A stretch of 64,000 nucleotides of DNA from Planctomycetales bacterium 10988 (GCA_009664345.1 CP043547.1:5050709-5114708), one strand, 5' to 3'. Positions 9,839-18,374 are shown, counted from the first letter of the stretch. Translations and numbers: made by a program. Notes: generated by a model from the sequence alone, not told the origin.

Positions 9839-9904
9839 GAAGTTCTACGCATTAAAATTGTCCGATGTGTTTACATTGCTCCACACCAATTTGCGTAGAA
9901 CTTC
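9839..9904. repeat. 13-bp perfect inverted repeat upstream of DUF1080 gene
   Basis: GAAGTTCTACGCA at 9839-9851 is exactly inverted at 9892-9904 (TGCGTAGAACTTC), with 40 bases between; an inner AAATTG/CAATTT pairing extends the stem. It ends 18 bases before the next ATG. There is no T run, so it is not a standard terminator. It may be an operator or an mRNA structure in the leader of the DUF1080 gene. Confidence 0.6.
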
Positions 9905-9922
9905 ACAAGTATAGAGGAACTG

Positions 9923-10561
9923 ATGAAACGAATGCTCGCTAGCCTGCTTCTAGTAGGTTGTTTACTGCTTGGTGCGAATCCTTTACAAGCGGAAGAAGGA
10001 TTTATCTCGCTCTTTAACGGCACGGATTTGACCGGCTGGAAAGTCAGTGAACATCCTGAAAGTGTCAAAGTTCAAGACGGGGTCATGATCTGTCATGGCG
10101 AACGTGCCCATGCATTTTATACAGGTCCGGTCCACAATGCCGATTTTAAAAACTTTGAATTGAAGGCTGAATTTAAAACGTTTCCGAATGCGAACTCGGG
10201 AATTTATTTTCACACCATCTATCAAGAAGAAGGTTGGCCCGATAAAGGTTTCGAAGCCCAAGTCAATAATTCTAACCAAAAAGAAAAGAGAAAAACCGGC
10301 AGCCTTTATCAAATGGTTGACCTTCCCGAGTCACCTGCGAAAGACTTTGAGTGGAATGAATATCATATCATAGTCAAAGAGAAACAGATCACTTTAAAAG
10401 TGAATGGCGAAACGGTTGTGGAGTTTGAAGAACCGACTCCGCCCGTCGCCCATCCCAAACGTCCCGGGCGTGTTCTCGATCATGGCACGATCGCCTTACA
10501 AGCCCACGATCCCGGCAGTGAAGTTCACTTCCGCAACATTCGCATTAAACCACTCGATTAA
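9923..10561 (+). CDS. DUF1080 (3-keto-disaccharide hydrolase-like) protein
   Basis: A 212-residue exported protein. A signal peptide covers about residues 1-24 (MLASLLLVGCLLLGANPLQAEE). The rest is a single concanavalin-like beta sandwich of the DUF1080/PF06439 family: FISLFNGTDLTGWKV, GVMICHGE, FELKAEFKTFPNANSGIYF, FEAQVNN, WNEYHIIVKEKQITLKVNG and the C-terminal GTIALQAHDPGSEVHFRNIRIKPL. The family is hugely expanded in Planctomycetes, and some members hydrolyse 3-keto-glycosides or bind polysaccharide; the substrate is unknown here. AGAGGA lies about 5 bases before the ATG. Confidence 0.88.
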   Translation: MKRMLASLLLVGCLLLGANPLQAEEGFISLFNGTDLTGWKVSEHPESVKVQDGVMICHGERAHAFYTGPVHNADFKNFELKAEFKTFPNANSGIYFHTIYQEEGWPDKGFEAQVNNSNQKEKRKTGSLYQMVDLPESPAKDFEWNEYHIIVKEKQITLKVNGETVVEFEEPTPPVAHPKRPGRVLDHGTIALQAHDPGSEVHFRNIRIKPLD

Positions 10562-10605
10562 ACATTCGCATTTCTAAATACTTTAGGTTGCTAAATATTA
10601 ACAGG

Positions 10606-10643
10606 ATAGCCATCGAACGATTTTCGTTTGATGGCTATTTTTT
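10606..10643 (+). terminator. Rho-independent terminator
   Basis: A 14-pair stem (ATAGCCATCGAACG and CGTTTGATGGCTAT, mostly paired) with a short loop, followed by a run of T. It ends the DUF1080 gene and lies between convergent genes. Confidence 0.85.
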
Positions 10644-10660
10644 ACACTTCAACAAGTGAA

Positions 10661-11035
10661 TTAACTTTCATCATCAAACCAATCGAAAGCCCCAATATAT
10701 AGAAAATCTGAATGACTGGAACGGGCTATCATTTCTGGCTTATAAGCAAAATCATAAAGAGCGATGACAAGATAAATCTTCTTGATATTCAATGAGGAAC
10801 ATGTTTCAGCGGCCTTATTGAGAAAAGTATCTCCATAAGAAAGTTGATTGATTGCTTCTTGTACAGGGATTGGCTTCTCTAGATTTCCTGCTATTTCGTG
10901 ATTATCATGATCGTAGTATTCAATCCCGAAGTCTGTCTTTAAAGGATCAATATCAAGGTTTTCGGGTTTTGAAGTTGTAAGCCAAAGCGATACTTTTCCA
11001 TCTTCTCTAAAGTCCATCTCTTGATTTTCCATCAT
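10661..11035 (-). CDS. Imm22-like immunity protein (second copy)
   Basis: A 124-residue acidic soluble protein, paralogous to the gene at 2100-2456. It shares REDGKVSLWL, DFGIEYYDHDNHEI, LSYGDTF and the C-terminal FLYIGAFDWF. The order and spacing fit Immunity protein 22 (PF14112). The start could be either of the two adjacent ATG codons at 11035 or 11032; AGGGAAAG precedes them. No cognate toxin is visible. It is A+T-richer than the flanking metF gene, as is usual for small accessory genes, and probably has its own promoter in the 11036-11149 gap. Confidence 0.62.
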   Translation of the reverse strand: MMENQEMDFREDGKVSLWLTTSKPENLDIDPLKTDFGIEYYDHDNHEIAGNLEKPIPVQEAINQLSYGDTFLNKAAETCSSLNIKKIYLVIALYDFAYKPEMIARSSHSDFLYIGAFDWFDDES

Positions 11036-11059
11036 CGCTTTCCCTTACCTTCCTATAAA

Positions 11060-11101
11060 CAAAAAGGCCACCGAGAAGAATGATGCTTTCTCGGTGGCCT
11101 T
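11060..11101 (-). terminator. Rho-independent terminator of metF
   Basis: Perfect 14-pair stem AAGGCCACCGAGAA / TTCTCGGTGGCCTT with a 10-base loop; on the minus strand it is followed by TTTTTGTTT. It lies 49 bases past the metF stop codon. Confidence 0.88.
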
Positions 11102-11149
11102 ATCTATAGATAAACTGTTTCAACTTTTAATCTGACATAAAGACAAAAG

Positions 11150-12043
11150 TTAACCAGCGAGCTTTCGCAAGCGTTGGGGAAGTGAGAGGGCATCTAACAC
11201 TTCCGCGGTAGCCTTCGATTTATTTAAGACATAAAAATGCATGCCGGGAACGCCTTGATCGACAAGTTCTTGAACTTGCTTGGTTGCAAATTCGACCCCG
11301 ACTTTAAATTGTCCTTCGGGATCGTCGGCATACTTTTCTAAACTTGTTAACAACTCTGGTGGTAAATAGGCCCCACAAAGGGAAGCGATTCGTTTAATCT
11401 GAGCCAAGTTCGTAATCGGCAAGATTCCCGGAATAAGCGGAGCCTTAATTCCACAAGCTTCATAACGATCGCGGAATTCAAAGAAGTTTTCATTTTTGTA
11501 GAAAAGTTGAGTTACCACGGCATCGGCACCGGCTCCAACCTTTCGCTTCAAATTATCAAGGTCAATCTCCGCGGACGGGGCTTCGCGATGCGGTTCGGGA
11601 TAACCAGCCACGGCAATGCCGAACTCCGGAAATTCTTCCCGAATTAGGGCGACCAATTCATTGGCATATCGTAAACCATTGGCAGTCGCCTTGAATTCCG
11701 TTTCGCCTTGGGGTGGATCGCCCCGCAAAGCAACAATGTTCTCAATCCCTCGCTTCGAGGCTTCCTTCAAGTACTCCCGCAAGTCATCGACCGTGGCACA
11801 AACACACGTCAAATGCGACGCGGTCGGGCAACCGAGGCGTTTTTTGACCTCGCTGATGATGTCAAGCGTCTTCTCTCGGGTCGATCCGCCTGCTCCATAG
11901 GTGCAGGTAACGAAATCCGGGCGGAAGCCGGCCAGCTTCTCCAGCTGTTGATAGAGGTCTTTTTCTGATTTCGCGGTTTTGGGGGGATATAGCTCAAACG
12001 AAAGCCCCCACTTTCCCGGACCGTATGCTTCTGAAATTTTCAT
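11150..12043 (-). CDS. metF: Methylenetetrahydrofolate reductase
   Basis: A 297-residue flavoprotein that reduces 5,10-methylene-THF to 5-methyl-THF for methionine synthesis. Family motifs are present in order: LSFELYPPKT near the N-terminus, VTCTYGAGGST, HLTCVCA, IVALRGDPP, GAGADAVVTQLFY, PGILPI and the C-terminal GVPGMHFYVLNKS. Length fits bacterial MetF, which lacks the regulatory domain of the eukaryotic enzyme. The frame is open 27 codons further upstream (to 12124), but the ATG at 12043 is preferred: AGGTG lies about 9 bases upstream and the family starts just before the SFEL strand. It is a single gene, closed by a strong terminator. Confidence 0.92.
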   Translation of the reverse strand: MKISEAYGPGKWGLSFELYPPKTAKSEKDLYQQLEKLAGFRPDFVTCTYGAGGSTREKTLDIISEVKKRLGCPTASHLTCVCATVDDLREYLKEASKRGIENIVALRGDPPQGETEFKATANGLRYANELVALIREEFPEFGIAVAGYPEPHREAPSAEIDLDNLKRKVGAGADAVVTQLFYKNENFFEFRDRYEACGIKAPLIPGILPITNLAQIKRIASLCGAYLPPELLTSLEKYADDPEGQFKVGVEFATKQVQELVDQGVPGMHFYVLNKSKATAEVLDALSLPQRLRKLAG

Positions 12044-12335
12044 AATGACTGCACCTGCAGACCGAAATTGTTGTTTGATGGCTGATCGCAAAGCCGCCTG
12101 ATTCGTCTCATCGAGCCCCAGCATGCCAACGAATGGAAGTAGCTAGGAGCCTTCCAATTTAGGCCATCTAGACCGTTCTGGCTATGCCACTTCTGCCGAC
12201 CGGAAGGAAAAGTCGGGTCCATCTTTCCATTCGAAAGAGTTCCAACTTCTCCCTTTTGCTTCGTTCAGCTTGGGTTAGAATACATGGTATACCATTTCTT
12301 CAGCGGAATCCAAAGGACGATTGGAGAGCGTGCGG

Positions 12336-13253
12336 ATGGCGGAACCTCATCCCTTATTGGGCGAAATCATGAATTCTCCTCTGGAAGATGGCCCTCGCCT
12401 GATCTATGCCGATTGGCTGGAAGAACAGGGCGATGAGGCCAGAGCGGATTTTATTCGCCTTCAGTGTGAACGTGCCGCGCTTCCTCCATATCATCCTCAG
12501 CGTCAAATCTTGGAAGATCGCGAGCGAGAACTCTTGGAAAAGCATGAATTTCGCTGGCGGGCGGCTTTGGATGCGTTAACAAGTGTGGAATCCGTCCGCT
12601 TTCATCGAGGGTGGATCGATGAAATTGCTCTGGAATGCAGGGGCTATTTGAAAGAATCTTGGCAACTTTTTCAGGTTTGTCCGCTGCTGCGTGGAATTCG
12701 TCCGACCGGAATTTCACTACGATGGAGAGAGTTTTTAGAATTTGAACACCCCTTTGAATTGACCGCGTTGAACCTTCAGAATCAATATCTGGATGGAAAT
12801 GCCGCCAAGTCGCTGATTCAATCACCGCTCATGATTCAATTGGAGTCGCTTGATTTACGCAACAATCTTATCGGTTCGCCAGGGCTTCGGGCGTTTTCTG
12901 AAAGCGATGCTACTCAAAACCTTCAGTCACTCGGCATGGGTTACAATCAGGTCGATCTTGCCGGGGCACAAGCCCTCGCCACTTCGCCTTCCATTCAATC
13001 GTTGACTTCTCTTGATCTTCGCCACAATCGCCTTGGCGATAAAAGTATCGAAGCCCTTGCTGCCTCTCCGAATCTTCAACATTTAAAACATTGGATTTTA
13101 GAAGGGAATCAAATCGGCGAAGATGGAGCACGGGCCTTAGTCAAAAGTCCTTATTTAAAAAATCTGACACTTCTCGACGTGCGAGCAAATCTCATCTCTA
13201 AACCTGGCGTCTACGCGTTAAAAGAACGCTTTGGAGACCAGGTGTTAATTTAG
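12336..13253 (+). CDS. TIGR02996 repeat-companion domain protein with leucine-rich repeats
   Basis: A 305-residue soluble protein. Residues about 4-50 are the planctomycete repeat-companion domain (TIGR02996): PLLGEIMNSPLEDGPRLIYADW, LEEQGDEARADFIRLQ. Residues about 140-300 hold five ribonuclease-inhibitor-like leucine-rich repeats (LTALNLQNQYLDGNAAKSL, LESLDLRNNLIGSPGLRA, LTSLDLRHNRLGDKSIEAL, LKHWILEGNQIGEDGARAL, LTLLDVRANLISKPGVYAL). The domain pair is common in Gemmata-type genomes and its role is unknown; protein-protein interaction is the reasonable guess. The ATG at 12336 has GGAG 9 bases upstream; an in-frame TTG at 12321 is less likely. Confidence 0.85.
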   Translation: MAEPHPLLGEIMNSPLEDGPRLIYADWLEEQGDEARADFIRLQCERAALPPYHPQRQILEDRERELLEKHEFRWRAALDALTSVESVRFHRGWIDEIALECRGYLKESWQLFQVCPLLRGIRPTGISLRWREFLEFEHPFELTALNLQNQYLDGNAAKSLIQSPLMIQLESLDLRNNLIGSPGLRAFSESDATQNLQSLGMGYNQVDLAGAQALATSPSIQSLTSLDLRHNRLGDKSIEALAASPNLQHLKHWILEGNQIGEDGARALVKSPYLKNLTLLDVRANLISKPGVYALKERFGDQVLI

Positions 13254-13303
13254 TTTTTTTACTCAAACAATGGACTATTAGCTTTCAATTTTAGCATCAC
13301 GAC

Positions 13304-13780
13304 CTAGAGTTCTCTTGTAAAGTCTAATCCTATAAAATTTTGATTTTCTATTCTCTTCGCCAAACTTTCCTTTACATATATCCATTGATAGCTAACATAA
13401 GGATTTTCATTTCTGACATTCGAAGTAAAGAAAGTATTGTCTAAGTCAGGGATCTTTAACGAACGAGGTAGCGGACCAACTACCCTTTCTTTATAACGGT
13501 GACATCGACTGCATTCAGATGTATTTTCAAAGCCTGCAAGATTCAAATCGGTTTCAACAAGATGATGACACCAAAGCACGTAATAATTAGGTTCACATAA
13601 CGGAATGAATGTTAATCCTTCTAACTCCTTCTGAAGATAAAACTCGCGAAAACGCTGTGAAACAAAGGTCCAATCTTCACCCGAGTTAAGTATATCTGCT
13701 TGATAAGGAAGTTTGAGTTTCGGACAAATTCCTCTGGCTAACGCGATTTCCTCATCGAACTTTTTACATAGTGGGCAGAC
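13304..13780 (-). pseudogene. Double-CXXCG-motif family (SitI6/TIGR02264-like) gene, 5' end lost at IS
   Basis: The minus-strand frame runs from the IS boundary at 13780 to a stop at 13304 and encodes about 158 residues. It opens with VCPLCKKFDEE and later has SECSRCHRY, then IPDLDNTFF and the end IGLDFTREL. Two CxxC pairs plus the terminal GLDxxREL-like strand match the myxobacterial/planctomycete double-CXXCG family, some members of which are immunity proteins. No start codon fits before the first CxxC, so the N-terminus was removed by insertion of the element at 13784. Nothing similar continues beyond the right end of the element, so a rearrangement or deletion probably accompanied it. An ATG at 13579 inside the frame is not a natural start. 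Confidence 0.65.
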
Positions 13781-13783
13781 TAG

Positions 13784-14721
13784 GCTCTGTCTGAAAAGGT
13801 ACTTGCATCTCTGTTCGCACTTTCTCAGACTGGAAGGAACTCGTTTCTTTCGCCAAGGAGGTTCTTATGCCACGCCATCAACTGACCGACGATCAGTGGG
13901 AATGTATCCACGATCTGTTCCCCCAACCCCAACGGACCGGGCGGCCGCCGAAGGATCGACGTCAGGTGATCAACGCCATTTTGTGGGTCTTGCGGACCGG
14001 GTCTCCTTGGCGAGACCTCCCCGCGGAGTACGGCCCGTGGCAGACGATTTATCACCGCTTCAATGCCTGGAATGCCGACGGGACGCTCGACCAGATTCTC
14101 GATCGGTTGCGAGCGGCCTACCTCGATACCGGGGCGATCGAGGGCGAACTGTGGTGCGTCGACGGGACCTCCGTCCGAGCCCATCGCTGTGCGGCAGGCG
14201 GCGGCAAAAAAGCGACCCGCACGAGCCAAGCGACCACGCCTTAGGCCGTTCTCGCGGAGGTTTTTCCACGAAAATCCACCTCCTGTGCGACGGGCAGGGA
14301 CATCCGCTGGCCTTCCATCTCACTGCCGGACAAGCCCATGAGAGCACCGCGCTGGAGCCGTTGCTCGAACGTGCCGAGGAGGAGTTGATCGACTCGTGCG
14401 GCCAACCGCTGGCCTGGCCGATGCGGCTAGCGGGCGATAAAGCCTACCGAGCAGATTGGATCGACGAGCTCCTGGAGTCGCTGGAAATCACTCCGGTAAT
14501 CCCCTCCAAGTCGAGCGAACGAAACCGGCGAGCGGCCGAGTTCGATCAAGACCAATACCGCCGCCGCAACCTCATCGAGCGCGTCATCGGCTGGCTGAAA
14601 GAATGCCGCCGTGTCTTCGCACGCTTCGAGAAAACCGCCCTCAACTATGCCGGCATGCTCAAACTGGCGATCATTCAACGCTACTTGAAATTAATCATCG
14701 CCTGACCTTTTCAGACAAAGC
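13784..14721 (+). mobile_element. IS5-family insertion sequence (IS427-like) with CTAG duplication
   Basis: A 938-base element. The ends are imperfect inverted repeats (GCTCTGTCTGAAAAGGT on the left; GCTTTGTCTGAAAAGGT read inward from the right). CTAG at 13780-13783 is repeated at 14722-14725, a 4-base target duplication typical of the IS427 subgroup. It is clearly GC-richer than the DNA to its left. It carries a two-frame transposase and looks recently active: ends, duplication and frames are intact. Confidence 0.9.
13867..14705 (+). CDS. IS5-family transposase, made by -1 frameshifting
   Basis: Frame A (13867-14244, 125 residues) starts RHQLTDDQWECIHDLFP and holds the DUF4096-type N-terminus with GRPPKDRRQVINAILWVLRTG and WRDLP, ending soon after WCVDGTSVRAHRC. 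Frame B continues as GRSRGGFSTKIHLLCDGQGHP through the DDE catalytic core to LKLAIIQRYLKL at 14705. The two overlap at six A plus G (14206-14212), the classical slippery site for -1 frameshifting in IS elements, so the product is a fused transposase of about 280 residues. AAGGAGG lies 5 bases before the frame A start. Catalytic Asp residues are in CVDGT and AGDKAY, and Glu is in NLIERVIGWLKE. Confidence 0.9.
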
Positions 14722-14730
14722 CTAGTTCCC

Positions 14731-15255
14731 ATGGCGAGTAGCCTCTTGCCAGGTCCTCCGGAAGAGCATTTCGACTTGATCGAGAAGCGGGCGGCCCTTT
14801 GTAAACCACGGCAGGCGGGAAGTGTCTATCTCGTGAACGCGCAGCTTGTGGTCCCCCCTGAATGGGTCCAATGGATCCAAGTGGAGCCTGGTGATTCTCT
14901 GATCATCGAGAGTGACAAACAGATCTGGCAAAAATCCCCGCTGTATCTACACAACAAAATTTGTGTTTATCGATCCCCATCCGAGGAGGGCTACCACTTG
15001 GGACTCAGGGTGCTGAAGGTCGAGGATGCTGGAATTAAGCCGAAGCTAACGATCAAGTCGGTCGCCGAATCGACGCGTGACTTCCAACGTCAATCGAGTG
15101 CTTCTGATAGGTCGGAGACACCAAGAATGCTCCGGATTCAGGATTTACCTGAAAGATCAAAGCCTCTCCCTGCAAGCACGCCCGGCGAGGAAATTGTGGA
15201 GATTGGAGAGATCGTAGGGGTCATCTTAGCGCTCTACCGAGAAGTAAAGACGTAA
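14731..15255 (+). CDS. Unknown protein at IS right flank, possibly truncated
   Basis: A 174-residue soluble protein that I do not recognise. Residues about 30-58 (GSVYLVNAQLVVPPEW, then a PGDSLIIES turn) look faintly like an AbrB/SpoVT swapped-hairpin (strand, PxE, PGD turn), but this is weak. The C-terminal third is Ser/Glu-rich and probably disordered. The ATG is only 6 bases past the CTAG duplication of the neighbouring IS, with no ribosome site of its own, so the real N-terminus and promoter may have been removed. Base composition is GC-rich like the 15-18 kb block and unlike the DNA left of the IS. Confidence 0.5.
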   Translation: MASSLLPGPPEEHFDLIEKRAALCKPRQAGSVYLVNAQLVVPPEWVQWIQVEPGDSLIIESDKQIWQKSPLYLHNKICVYRSPSEEGYHLGLRVLKVEDAGIKPKLTIKSVAESTRDFQRQSSASDRSETPRMLRIQDLPERSKPLPASTPGEEIVEIGEIVGVILALYREVKT

Positions 15256-15976
15256 CTTGACCCTCTACCTGAATGGTGATCGCCAAGGGAATCCTCCACC
15301 CGCGAAGAGGCAGGTGGAGAACGAACCTAATCATAGCCGTTCGGGAAGGCTTTCTCGGTGAGAATTCAAGTCTGGAATGGGGACGCTGGATGAGTGGTTG
15401 GTGAAAAAGGGGAGGGCACCCTAGACCCCTTCCGAAAGAAAACCACTCTTACTCCGCGCGGGTCTAAGTACTTTTTTTCGGTCACCCAGGCGACGATAAA
15501 TTGAAAAAAGGAGGGACCGTTGGCCCAATATTGCCCGACACTCCGTGTCCGGAAACAATTTTTCACTCTGCTCTGTCCATGAAGTGGGATGACCTCTGGT
15601 TGGGCTTCTATGGACGTCGATATGTGCTCCTCACTTCGGGGAACCGGCTCCTCCAACACCCTTCTTTCTGCAAAAACCCCTTAAAACCAGGGAAAAAGTG
15701 ATGGTCTGTTACTCTTCCTCGTAGACCGGACTCAAGAATCAGGCTCTGACCAAGTCGTTTTCTACTCGTTCGTGGACACTCTGCGTATGCTACCGGGGCT
15801 CGAAATGTCGAGATATCGACCGTTTGTTTTCGCTTACTCTTGCGAACTTTCCACCAGGGTAGATGTGACCCCGCCCGGCCAAGGGAGCCCGAAGCGATCT
15901 TGTCCCCTCCAATCCGGTCCGTCCCATCGATTTTCGTTTGCTTTTGTGAGAGTCTCCCTCGCACCTTCTGATAGCT
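15256..15976. other. GC-rich intergenic stretch, no supported gene
   Basis: About 720 bases without a credible gene. Frames of 60-146 codons exist on both strands but they overlap each other, lack family motifs and have poor composition for coding. It may be the remains of genes lost from the GC-rich block. Confidence 0.45.
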
Positions 15977-16008
15977 AAAAAATACCCAAGAGGCTCCACC
16001 CGAGCCTC
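15977..16008 (-). terminator. Probable terminator of the sigma-like gene
   Basis: On the minus strand a 6-pair stem (GAGGCT at 15990-15995 with AGCCTC at 16003-16008) is followed after a few bases by six T. It lies about 40 bases past the stop of the gene at 16049. The stem is short, so strength is uncertain. Confidence 0.55.
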
Positions 16009-16048
16009 CCAGGTGTCGATCAAAGCAGCGAAAGGAAGGGTGCCCCAT

Positions 16049-16729
16049 TCAGGCAGGAGCCACCGCCGACTTCGCAGGATAGGCAGAGACTTCGCCTCCG
16101 AGCTCTCCTTGAAAGGCCTTCCAGGAGCGTTCGAGTTCTCGGCGGATTTGGCTGATGCGGCCCTTCGAAAGTCGGAACCGGCGAGCGACTTCCTCGGTGG
16201 TACGACCAAGGCTCAGCTGGACGGCGATCCGGCGGATACGTCGACTCAAGCTTTTGAGCCAGGCCGAGAAATCCAGTCGGCTGGCGGCGATCTCCGACGG
16301 AGGAGCTTTTTTGTCTTCCACCAGCATCTCCCTCCAGCAAGACCCCTCGCGTTCTTCTTCGACAGCCAAGCTTCGCAGCCGGACACCCTTCCGCTGTTGG
16401 CAATGGGGAGAAGACACATCACGGACATTCAGCGAAGTCCCGACCCGGCGACCCGTCCGGAATTGGGCCACGGCGTACTTGGCCAGCGTGCTCCAGATGG
16501 CCGAGCCTGCCTTGCCCCGCTCGACCAACCGAGCAAAGGCCGAGCAGCAATGACAAAGGACCTCTTGGATCGCTTCTTCGCGGTCGTCGCCCTGGAGGTA
16601 CCGAAACGCGATCCGGGCGTGATTCTCGATCTTCGGCAGCATGGCGAGAAACTCGGGATGCCAGCAGGGAGTGGAATTTTGAAGGGCAGAACGAGTCGAA
16701 GTCTCAGCAGTACAAGTCAAGGTGTTCAT
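16049..16729 (-). CDS. Sigma-70-like RNA polymerase sigma factor
   Basis: A 226-residue soluble protein. Residues about 38-95 resemble sigma region 2 (RIAFRYLQGDDREEAIQEVL, then WSTLAKYAVAQFRTGRR). Residues about 165-205 form a region-4-type helix-turn-helix, TTEEVARRFRLSKGRISQIR, followed by RELERSW. The linker is long and the promoter -10 recognition residues are not canonical, so this is a divergent ECF-like factor of the sort seen in planctomycete accessory DNA, or a sigma-derived DNA-binding regulator. GAGG lies 6 bases before the ATG. It follows the 16936-18072 gene on the same strand with a 206-base gap, and the two may be co-transcribed. Confidence 0.68.
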   Translation of the reverse strand: MNTLTCTAETSTRSALQNSTPCWHPEFLAMLPKIENHARIAFRYLQGDDREEAIQEVLCHCCSAFARLVERGKAGSAIWSTLAKYAVAQFRTGRRVGTSLNVRDVSSPHCQQRKGVRLRSLAVEEEREGSCWREMLVEDKKAPPSEIAASRLDFSAWLKSLSRRIRRIAVQLSLGRTTEEVARRFRLSKGRISQIRRELERSWKAFQGELGGEVSAYPAKSAVAPA

Positions 16730-16935
16730 GGTGAACCTCGCAGGCTAGGCCGCCACGAAGGCGGCTGCGAAAGAAACACAACCGCCCCCGCTCGTGCGAG
16801 GACACTGGCAAAACCTTCTCATCGAAAAGGTTCCTGTCGGCGGGGCACCACGGATGGGTAACCCAACGCCAACACCTTACTTGACGCGTTTTCTGGCCAG
16901 AATTAGCAGACGAGGAGGTGTGAGCGAGACACGCT

Positions 16936-18072
16936 CTAAATCGAGGAATATCGAGCATCGAGATAGGCGGCGAGGCTTTGATAGAGCATCTGGTCACCCT
17001 GGCTATACGTCCTCGCACAGGCGATCAAGGCATGCAGCCCGTTCGAGGCACTCTGTTGATAGGCCGAAGAAGTCTGCCTTCCGGCAATCCTGTCACCCGC
17101 CCGAATCAACTCAATCAGTTTCTTTATTTCAGGGCTGGATGCGGATACGTGCCTTCCCACCAGACTGGTGGCACACTCCTCATCGGGGCTGAAAGTCAGC
17201 CTGTGATTGGAATCGAAGTGTTTCCGCCGAGGATCAAAAACCTTCCCCACCTCGATCAAGGCATGATAATTTTCGAACTTTCGAGAGCTCAGACTCCTCG
17301 ACACGAACTCGACAAGACAGGGGGTGGAGAACGACGAAGTACGCTGGATAAGCCACGTCGCCACCAATGCGTCGGCATCGGGTCGCTTCTGCGTCGCGAT
17401 CTTCACCGGAGGGAGGAGCGAAAGGCCCCAAGCTTTGAAGTGCGTGGCATACTCCTTCCCGATCCCCCAGGGATCAGCCTCGCGGTAGTCGATGTTGGGG
17501 TGAGGACTCCGAAATTCCAGCACCGCCCGGAGCACCTTCAGCCCCTGCGAAAGCCGGGTGATCTCGACCAAAACCTGAGCAGCCACCGCAACGCTCGGGC
17601 CTGCTGTATTCTCCCCATCCGAGAGCAACCAGCTTTCCCGAGCCTCCTTCCATCTCATGCATACAAGCTCCAAACATTGGACCACCTGCCAAGCCGACAC
17701 CACAAACGGCTCGAACTCAAACTCAGGGCTCCCGCATGCAAGTCGCTCCCTAGCATCACGATTTATAGGCAAAAACGAAGCCCGAGCCAACACTTCCACC
17801 CAGAGTTGTGCCTCATTGAGAAGCCGCTGAGCACCCTTCAAGATCGCCTCTATTTCCTCCACTCTGAACTCCAAGCAATCCCTTCCCGCCACCAGACTCG
17901 TGATCATCGGCAGAACCTCCTCTCGCCCCCTCCTCACTTGATCAAGCAGCAACCCCCAAGCTTTTTCAGTGACATCCCCATCATCCTCAGCCCCCTCTGA
18001 AATCCCGGAAATCCCCACATCTGGCACTCGCTCTGGGTACTTCCCCACCAAATCTATTCGTTGCTGAGTCAT
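16936..18072 (-). CDS. Unknown protein with distant DHH/MYG1-like C-terminal region
   Basis: A 378-residue soluble protein. The ATG at 18072 is chosen because GAAGGAG lies 6 bases upstream; the frame opens 18 codons earlier. The first half is helical and unknown. The second half contains KRPDADALVATWLIQR, then ALIEVGKVFDPRRKHFDSN, an ATSLVGRH helix and SNGLHALIACARTYS. This order (DAD, then a VG..hDP....FDHx block) recalls DHH/MYG1-like phosphoesterases, but DVG is EVG and the FDHH/FDHK position reads FDSN, so metal ligands are missing. It may be an inactive binder or a different family altogether. It has an extended -10 promoter (18137-18142) and precedes the sigma-like gene. Confidence 0.5.
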   Translation of the reverse strand: MTQQRIDLVGKYPERVPDVGISGISEGAEDDGDVTEKAWGLLLDQVRRGREEVLPMITSLVAGRDCLEFRVEEIEAILKGAQRLLNEAQLWVEVLARASFLPINRDARERLACGSPEFEFEPFVVSAWQVVQCLELVCMRWKEARESWLLSDGENTAGPSVAVAAQVLVEITRLSQGLKVLRAVLEFRSPHPNIDYREADPWGIGKEYATHFKAWGLSLLPPVKIATQKRPDADALVATWLIQRTSSFSTPCLVEFVSRSLSSRKFENYHALIEVGKVFDPRRKHFDSNHRLTFSPDEECATSLVGRHVSASSPEIKKLIELIRAGDRIAGRQTSSAYQQSASNGLHALIACARTYSQGDQMLYQSLAAYLDARYSSI

Positions 18073-18136
18073 GAAAGCTCCTTCTTTCAAAGAGATGGTT
18101 CCCTGCAATCTGCAAGCGCGATCCACGGCTAAAGCT

Positions 18137-18145
18137 ATTATACCA
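18137..18145 (-). promoter_or_regulatory. Extended -10 promoter for the 16-18 kb unit
   Basis: On the minus strand TGGTATAAT is a perfect extended -10 (TGnTATAAT), about 65 bases before the ATG at 18072. No good -35 lies 17 bases upstream, consistent with an extended -10 type. Confidence 0.6.
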
Positions 18146-18321
18146 GCTCTACGATGGTTGCGTTCCTGCTTTACTCCCCGGCGAGTGCTGTTCTAAGACC
18201 TGTCAGGGGTTGGCCTGCGTCGAGTAAATAGAATGATATGATCATCGCTAAATATTTTCCGAATATAGACTTATGAAAATATTTTCTAACCTACACTAAC
18301 TCAGGACTGTTAAGAATCCAC

Positions 18322-18350
18322 TTTACCAACTAGTCGTTTTAGAGTATACT
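18322..18350 (+). promoter_or_regulatory. Promoter of ELWxxDGT gene 1
   Basis: TTTACC (18322-18327), a 17-base spacer and TATACT (18345-18350). The same arrangement, with the -10 box ending the same 64 bases before the ATG, occurs at 24854-24882 and 29594-29622. Confidence 0.75.
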
Positions 18351-18374
18351 CAACAGCTAATCCAGACACTCCTT

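Noticed and set aside
13304-13579. Intact 91-residue gene starting at 13579
   Set aside because: The reading frame and family similarity continue upstream to the IS boundary; the internal ATG is not the natural start.
15608-16048. 146-codon minus-strand frame and neighbours
   Set aside because: Low-quality composition and no family; overlaps the probable terminator of the sigma-like gene.
16978-18000. 340-codon plus-strand frame
   Set aside because: Antisense to the 16936-18072 gene, which has a strong ribosome site and promoter; the plus-strand translation is low in hydrophobic order and shows no domain.
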